Shown here piece by piece: positions 6,222 through 10,566 of a DNA stretch of 10,566 bases. Source of the stretch: a bacterium HR20 (GTDB taxonomy: Bacteria > Bacteroidota > Ignavibacteria > Kapaibacteriales > NICIL-2). The first letter of the stretch is position 1. Each line of letters begins with the position of its first letter. Position numbers and translations under genes: made by a program. Location of the stretch: contig BEHW01000076.1 of NCBI GenBank assembly GCA_002898675.1, positions 1-10,566 of the forward strand, written 5' to 3'. The notes beneath the pieces were generated by a model. That model made no database searches and was not told the DNA's origin. It saw only the letters and a program-made list of their open reading frames with translations.

Positions 6222-7469
6222 ATGAATATCCACGAATACCAAGCCAAGCAACTTCTTCGCCAATTCGATGTTCCTCTGCTCGACGGTAAGCCGGTCTTCA
6301 CCGCGGAAGATGCTGGAGTGGTCGCCTATCACCACTTCGAAGCACGTGGGAGTAGCACCATTGTCGTCAAAGCGCAGATACATGCTGGCGGGCGTGGCAA
6401 AGGAATCATCTACGACCCCGAAACCAACCAACCGCGAATGCTGTTCGGCAAACAGCTCCGCGGGGTGGTCGTCATCCGACCCGATGAATACGGGAACGTT
6501 GCGCACAAAGCGTACCTTGCAGCACGGCAGATGCTCGGCGGCAGGCTCGTTACGCATCAAACAGGTCCGGAAGGGAAAATTGTGCGGCGGTTGTTCATCG
6601 AGGAGGGCGCTGCGATCAAGAAGGAGTACTACTGCTCAATCCTCCTGGACCGAAGCCGCTCGCAGAACGTTATCATGGTCAGCAGTGAGGGAGGTGTCGA
6701 AATCGAGCGCGTCGCGGAAGAGCAGCCGGAGAAGATCATTCAAGTGCACGTTGATCCTACGATTGGTTGTCAGCAGTTTTTATTGCGCCGGCTCGCGTTC
6801 GGGCTGGGGCTTGAGGGCGCAGCATTCCGCAGTTTCCTCACCTTCGTCGAACGGCTCTACCGTGCCTACGAAGAGCTTGATTGTTCGCTGCTTGAAATCA
6901 ACCCGCTCGTGTTGACCGACGATGATCGCTTCATTGCGCTCGATGCGAAAATCAACTTCGACGATAATGCACTTTTCCGCCATCCAGAGTACTTGGACTT
7001 GGTTGATACCGACGAAGAAGACCCGCTTGAGCGCGAGGCTGCCAAGTACAACTTGAGCTACATCAAGCTCGACGGCAACGTCGGCTGCATGGTCAATGGC
7101 GCAGGCCTTGCAATGGCGACGATGGATTTGATTCAACTGGCCGGCGGCAAACCAGCCAACTTCCTCGATGTCGGTGGTGGCGCCAACGTCGAGCGAATCG
7201 CGAACGGGTTCCGCATCATGATGAGCGATCCGAACGTCCGCGCCGTGCTCATCAACATCTTCGGTGGGATTGTTCGCTGCGATCGTGTCGCGAACGGCAT
7301 CATGCAAGCGCTCGAGCAGGTGAAGGTCACCGTGCCGGTCATCGTCCGTCTAGAAGGAACGAACGCCAAGGAAGCACTGGAGATCCTGCGGGCAAGCGGG
7401 TTGAACTTCCTCCTTGCAGAGTCGTTCGAGGATGCAGCACGCCAAGTGACTGCAGCGTTGAGTCGCTAA
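6222..7469 (+). CDS. sucC: Succinyl-CoA synthetase (ADP/GDP-forming) beta subunit SucC
   Basis: SucC is the nucleotide-binding subunit that, with SucD, converts succinyl-CoA to succinate with ATP or GTP formation in the TCA cycle. The ATG at 6222 gives the standard opening MNIHEYQAKQLL; the frame is open further upstream, but that part overlaps the divergent gene and lacks homology. Residues 1-270 form the ATP-grasp domain, with AGGRGKG (55-61), EGGVEIERV (156-164) and LEINPL (224-229); the ligase domain holds NGAGLAMATMD (292-302), FLDVGGGAN (314-322) and NIFGGIVRCD (345-354). At 415 residues it is longer than E. coli SucC (388); the excess is mainly about 24 residues at 61-92, between AGGRGKG and GRLVTHQT. 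No sucD lies within the window; lpdA follows after 53 bases, probably in the same transcript. Confidence 0.97.
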   Translation: MNIHEYQAKQLLRQFDVPLLDGKPVFTAEDAGVVAYHHFEARGSSTIVVKAQIHAGGRGKGIIYDPETNQPRMLFGKQLRGVVVIRPDEYGNVAHKAYLAARQMLGGRLVTHQTGPEGKIVRRLFIEEGAAIKKEYYCSILLDRSRSQNVIMVSSEGGVEIERVAEEQPEKIIQVHVDPTIGCQQFLLRRLAFGLGLEGAAFRSFLTFVERLYRAYEELDCSLLEINPLVLTDDDRFIALDAKINFDDNALFRHPEYLDLVDTDEEDPLEREAAKYNLSYIKLDGNVGCMVNGAGLAMATMDLIQLAGGKPANFLDVGGGANVERIANGFRIMMSDPNVRAVLINIFGGIVRCDRVANGIMQALEQVKVTVPVIVRLEGTNAKEALEILRASGLNFLLAESFEDAARQVTAALSR

Positions 7470-7522
7470 GGCAGCAGAGGAATGTGTTCGACACGTTGTA
7501 GTATCACAGTTCACCATTGCCA

Positions 7523-8923
7523 ATGAATACGCATACTGTCGATGTTGTGGTGGTTGGAGCTGGACCAGGCGGCTACGTAGCTGCAATTCGAGCAGCCCAG
7601 CTCGGCATGAAGACGATATGCATTGAGCGCGACCGTCTCGGCGGGGTGTGCCTCAACTGGGGGTGCATCCCATCGAAAGCATTGCTCAAGAGTGCAGAGT
7701 ACAAGCAATTCCTCGACCATGCTGGCGATTACGGCTTTGCCGTCCAAGCACAGGTGGATTTCTCCAAGGTCATTGCACGGAGCCGTGCCGTCGCCGATCG
7801 AATGAACAACGGCGTTGCGTTCCTGTTCAAAAAGTACAAGGTGCAACACATCAGCGGCACTGGCAAACTGCTCGATAACCATACGGTCGAAGTTCGAGAC
7901 CAAGCAGGTACAGTTACCGACCGCATTACTGCCAAGCACATCATCATTGCAACAGGCGCGCGAACACGGGTGATTCCTGGCATCGAGGTTGACCGCAAGC
8001 GCGTCTGGACGAGCACCGAGGCAATGCTTGCCGATAGCATCCCAAGCTCGATGGTGGTCATCGGCTCCGGCGCAATTGGCGTTGAGTTCGCCTACTTCTA
8101 CAACGCCTTTGGCACAGCGGTCACCATCGTGGAAATGATGCCGACACTTGTGCCAAACGAAGACGAAGAGATTGCCAAAGAGCTGGAACGAAGCTTCAAA
8201 AAGCAGGGCATGACCATCATGACGAGCACGAAAGTTGTCAGTGCAAAAACTGTCGGCGATCGTGTCGAGGTAGTCGTCGAAGGAAAGGACGGCAAGCAGC
8301 AAACGCTCACAGCAGATGTTGCGCTCAATGCCGTAGGCGTTCAGGGAAACATCGAGAACATTGGCCTCGAAGAGCTGGGCGTTACCGTCGAGCGCGGTTG
8401 GATCAAGGTGGATTCGCTGATGCGAACCAACGTCGAAGGGGTCTATGCAATCGGGGACATTGCAGGTCCGCCGTGGCTTGCGCATAAAGCATCCGCGGAA
8501 GGCATTCTCTGCGTCGAGGCGATCGCAGGGCTTGAAGTCCATCCGCTCGATTATGGCAATATTCCGGGCTGTACGTACTGCCAGCCACAAATTGCAAGCA
8601 TTGGTCTGACTGAGAAAAAAGCTCGCCAGGCTGGCTACGACGTCAAGGTTGGCAAATTTCCGTTTACAGCCAGTGGCAAAGCGTGGGGCATTGGGAAGAC
8701 CGAAGGGTTCGTCAAGCTGGTCATTGATGCCAAATATGGCGAGATTCTCGGTGCGCACATGATCGGGCCTGACGTTACCGAGCTTGTTGCAGAGATTGGG
8801 GTTGCCCGTTCGCTCGATGCGACAGCGCATTCGCTCATCAAGACTATCCACGCGCATCCGACGCTCAGCGAAGCGGTCATGGAAGCTGCGGCGACAGCCT
8901 ACGGTGAGTCGGTCAACTTTTAG
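7523..8923 (+). CDS. lpdA: Dihydrolipoyl dehydrogenase (E3, Lpd)
   Basis: This flavoprotein reoxidises the lipoyl arm of pyruvate, 2-oxoglutarate or branched-chain 2-oxoacid dehydrogenases and of the glycine cleavage system, passing electrons to NAD+. The 466 residues show the full family set: FAD-binding GAGPGG (12-17), redox-active CLNWGC (C43, C48), NAD-binding GSGAIG (181-186), AIGD (309-312) and the C-terminal HAHPTLSE (443-450) giving the catalytic His445-Glu450 pair. I chose the ATG at 7523; a TTG two codons earlier (7517) is possible but less likely, and neither has a clear ribosome binding site. It lies 53 bases after sucC with no hairpin or evident promoter between, so the two are probably co-transcribed. 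Neither E1 nor E2 genes are in the window, so which complex it serves cannot be told. Confidence 0.96.
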   Translation: MNTHTVDVVVVGAGPGGYVAAIRAAQLGMKTICIERDRLGGVCLNWGCIPSKALLKSAEYKQFLDHAGDYGFAVQAQVDFSKVIARSRAVADRMNNGVAFLFKKYKVQHISGTGKLLDNHTVEVRDQAGTVTDRITAKHIIIATGARTRVIPGIEVDRKRVWTSTEAMLADSIPSSMVVIGSGAIGVEFAYFYNAFGTAVTIVEMMPTLVPNEDEEIAKELERSFKKQGMTIMTSTKVVSAKTVGDRVEVVVEGKDGKQQTLTADVALNAVGVQGNIENIGLEELGVTVERGWIKVDSLMRTNVEGVYAIGDIAGPPWLAHKASAEGILCVEAIAGLEVHPLDYGNIPGCTYCQPQIASIGLTEKKARQAGYDVKVGKFPFTASGKAWGIGKTEGFVKLVIDAKYGEILGAHMIGPDVTELVAEIGVARSLDATAHSLIKTIHAHPTLSEAVMEAAATAYGESVNF

Positions 8924-8952
8924 CGGTTAGTGAGCGGTCGGTTTCCGGTCTT

Positions 8953-8993
8953 GCCGCTACGCTGGCACTGCGCCAGGCTACGCAGGCAGCGGC
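8953..8993. terminator. Possible hairpin between convergent lpdA and MFS genes
   Basis: CTGGC (8962-8966) pairs with GCCAG (8972-8976) across a five-base loop, and GCCGCT (8953-8958) can pair with AGCGGC (8988-8993) outside it, with an uneven internal loop. It spans the end of the MFS gene. There is no T-run on either side, so it is not a standard intrinsic terminator; a bidirectional stop signal is only a guess from the convergent layout. Confidence 0.22.
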
Positions 8994-10222
8994 TTGCCTT
9001 TGGTTTCAGTTGCCCACCACGCAGCAGCAACTGCGAACAGGTAGGCACAGGCAAAGAGCATCGCTGACTGCGCAAAACCACCGAGCGCTCGAACGATCAC
9101 CCCGACAAAGAGCACCGCGATTGCCGTGCTGAGCCGTCCAGCGTTGAGGCAAAATCCGACTGCCGTTGCGCGAATTCGCGTGGGAAAGAGCTCAGGCAGG
9201 TACACGTACATGATCGCCTGCGCCAGGCCGATGAAAAAGCCCAGCGCTGCCGATTCGGCATAGATCGCTTCGCTGAAATGGTCGTTGGTCATAAACAGGA
9301 TCGCTGAGCTCAAGAAGCATCCTGCGTAGCTGATGACAATCGTCGGAACCCGTCCCATGCGATCTGCCAACCAGCCGGCGAGAGTGCAACCAACAACTGC
9401 TGCTGATCCCTGCCACATCGTTGCCAGTGCGCGCTGGGTGCTGCCCTCGGTTGGAGGAAAGAACGTTTGAATCCACGCAGGGATCCACGACAGTGACGCC
9501 CAGTAACCGATGAGCAAGCCGCCGAATGCAATTGCACCCACGGCGAGATTGCGACGGTGTTCCGGTGCGAAAAGCTCTCCAAGCAAGCGATAGTCTTCGC
9601 GCATCAGCTGCTTGCTCTCCATCCAACGTTCGCTTTCCCGCAAAGTCAATCGCAGTAACACAGTGAGAATTGCCGGCAGCGCACCGATGAAAAACACTGT
9701 TCGCCAAAAGGGAAAGAACTTGACGATTGTCCCAGCAACAAGTACCCCTGCTTGGTATGATGTGATGAGGACACCAATTGCAACCGCACGCGAACGCTCC
9801 GGCCACACCTCTGCCAGAAAGGTTGTGATACTGACAAGTTCTCCCCCAATTCCGAGTCCTGTCAAGAAACGGCAGAGCGCAAGGTGCCACCATGTTTGGC
9901 TCAGTCCCGAAAGTCCCGTGAACACTGCGTAAAGCGTGATGGAGAGGATCATCGAGCGGATCCGCCCCAGACGGTCCCCAACCATGCCGATGAGGACACC
10001 GCCGAGCATCCATCCAAACAGGAATGCCGATCCCACCAGCGAGCCGTAGTGCCCAATGACTTCTGGCGCCATCGAGTGCACAAGATCGCCGATTGCCGAG
10101 GGCAGCACGACGGTCATGAGCGTCGAGTCCATGCCATCGAACATTCCACCAAGCCAGCAGCCAATGAACACCAGGACGTGGTAGCGTGTGATGCGATGCG
10201 CGGAAGTTGTTAGTGCACTCAT
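8978..10222 (-). CDS. Major facilitator superfamily transporter (aromatic-acid/carboxylate:H+ symporter-like)
   Basis: A 414-residue, probably 12-helix inner-membrane carrier. MFS signatures are clear: GDRLGRIR (82-89) in the loop between helices 2 and 3, RFLTGLGIGGE (118-128) in helix 4, ADRMGR (286-291) in the matching C-half loop, PELFPTRIRATAVGF (343-357) and a closing ETKGK (406-410). Helix 1 contains DGMD (29-32), matching the DGxD motif of aromatic-acid:H+ symporters such as PcaK; together with the PE(L)FPT.IR motif this points to the carboxylate/sialate/sugar-type branches rather than drug exporters. Substrate is unknown. The ATG at 10222 is chosen because a GGGA lies six bases before it and the protein then begins just before helix 1; a longer frame to 10315 would overlap the upstream gene by 64 bases. 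Spacing to that gene is 29 bases, so they may be co-transcribed. Confidence 0.93.
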   Translation of the reverse strand: MSALTTSAHRITRYHVLVFIGCWLGGMFDGMDSTLMTVVLPSAIGDLVHSMAPEVIGHYGSLVGSAFLFGWMLGGVLIGMVGDRLGRIRSMILSITLYAVFTGLSGLSQTWWHLALCRFLTGLGIGGELVSITTFLAEVWPERSRAVAIGVLITSYQAGVLVAGTIVKFFPFWRTVFFIGALPAILTVLLRLTLRESERWMESKQLMREDYRLLGELFAPEHRRNLAVGAIAFGGLLIGYWASLSWIPAWIQTFFPPTEGSTQRALATMWQGSAAVVGCTLAGWLADRMGRVPTIVISYAGCFLSSAILFMTNDHFSEAIYAESAALGFFIGLAQAIMYVYLPELFPTRIRATAVGFCLNAGRLSTAIAVLFVGVIVRALGGFAQSAMLFACAYLFAVAAAWWATETKGKPLPA

Positions 10223-10251
10223 TGTCAATCCCACAACAAAACGGCGCAAAC

Positions 10252-10566
10252 TTACGCTCCCTTTTCCAGACCGATCGTGTATGACGGTGAAGTCTCGAAC
10301 ACCTGATCTTTCCACCGAATCGAGCGCGAAAGCGCAAGGAAGGGAAGCGAAAGCTCAAGGAAGCCAAATGCGAGCGTGGTTGGAAAAATCCACCAGACCA
10401 AATCACGCCGATCCAGACGCACCAGTGACGGAACGTTGAGCACAGCATCGGCACCAAGACGCGCAAGTACAATCGCGGCAGTGATCAGCCAGCTCCCTTC
10501 TGCCGCTGACGCAATGACCCCCAGCCAGTAGAGGAGTGTTGTAGCGACGAACGTATAGGCGCGCCA
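10252..10566 (-). CDS. C-terminal end of a membrane protein, probably family 2 glycosyltransferase (cut by right window edge)
   Basis: The minus strand is open from the right edge to a TAA at 10254-10252, giving the last 104 residues of a protein whose start is outside the window. Hydrophobic segments lie at about residues 5-20, 23-36 and 61-82 of this fragment, with a basic LVRLDRRDL stretch (53-61) between and SRSIRWKDQ (83-91) after the last segment, then a short soluble tail. This layout, with an RD-L loop before the final helices and an R-x-x-WK motif after them, resembles the membrane C-terminus of family 2 glycosyltransferases (often ending in a WKGR-type motif). The catalytic domain is not visible, so this is only a suggestion; that it is a real coding frame is well supported by its uninterrupted length and membrane pattern. 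It lies 29 bases before the MFS gene. Confidence 0.5.
   Translation of the reverse strand, partial: WRAYTFVATTLLYWLGVIASAAEGSWLITAAIVLARLGADAVLNVPSLVRLDRRDLVWWIFPTTLAFGFLELSLPFLALSRSIRWKDQVFETSPSYTIGLEKGA

Noticed and set aside
7470..7522. Possible promoter between sucC and lpdA (TAGTAT near 7499)
   Set aside because: No -35-like element lies at a suitable distance and the gap is short, so co-transcription is the simpler reading.
7511..8857. Long open frame (448 codons) antisense to lpdA
   Set aside because: It lies entirely within the lpdA coding region in the opposite strand, and its translation shows no domain pattern. Codon bias of the real gene explains the absence of stops.
10223..10315. 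31-codon N-terminal extension of the MFS protein
   Set aside because: It would overlap the end of the upstream membrane-protein gene, is not membrane-like, and the ATG at 10222 has a better-placed ribosome binding site.
9192..10472. 426-codon open frame on the same strand as the MFS gene
   Set aside because: It is an out-of-phase shadow; the translation is rich in His, Cys and Arg with no membrane pattern, whereas the other frame gives a clean MFS protein.

Overview
The window carries ordinary bacterial chromosomal housekeeping genes, densely packed, with G+C in the mid-fifties by eye. Nine complete genes and two genes cut by the window edges cover nearly all of it. No gap between genes exceeds about 155 bases, and I see no rRNA, tRNA, CRISPR array, insertion sequence or phage gene. 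Most starts lack a recognisable Shine-Dalgarno sequence. Together with a diaminopimelate pathway and the protein styles, this hints at the Bacteroidota/Chlorobiota side of the bacteria, but that assignment is inference and no marker gene here proves it.

Layout from left to right. A 5' part of msrB (minus strand) leaves the left edge. A divergent gene for a membrane-anchored calcineurin-like phosphoesterase (plus) follows, and its stop codon interlocks with that of the next gene. Positions 6069 down to 1646 (minus) form a tight run of five genes, probably one operon: an orphan PhnD-type periplasmic binding protein, a small RelA/SpoT-type HD hydrolase, an inositol monophosphatase (SuhB family), diaminopimelate epimerase (dapF) and an M20D amidohydrolase. 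From a divergent intergenic region (6070-6221) run sucC and lpdA (plus), two genes of central carbon metabolism. Convergent to lpdA is an MFS transporter with an aromatic-acid/carboxylate-type motif set. Just upstream of it is the C-terminal end of a membrane protein, probably a family 2 glycosyltransferase, which leaves the right edge.

How they fit together: dapF supplies meso-diaminopimelate for lysine and peptidoglycan. The M20D enzyme translated directly after it may be an N-acetyl-diaminopimelate deacetylase making dapF's substrate. The HD protein has an alarmone-hydrolase scaffold but has lost one metal-binding aspartate. SucC and Lpd both act around the 2-oxoglutarate to succinate part of the TCA cycle, although sucD is not adjacent. 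I found no convincing new multi-gene system. The points most worth checking are the altered HD and DapF active sites, the dapF-M20D pairing, and the orphan PhnD protein heading the operon.
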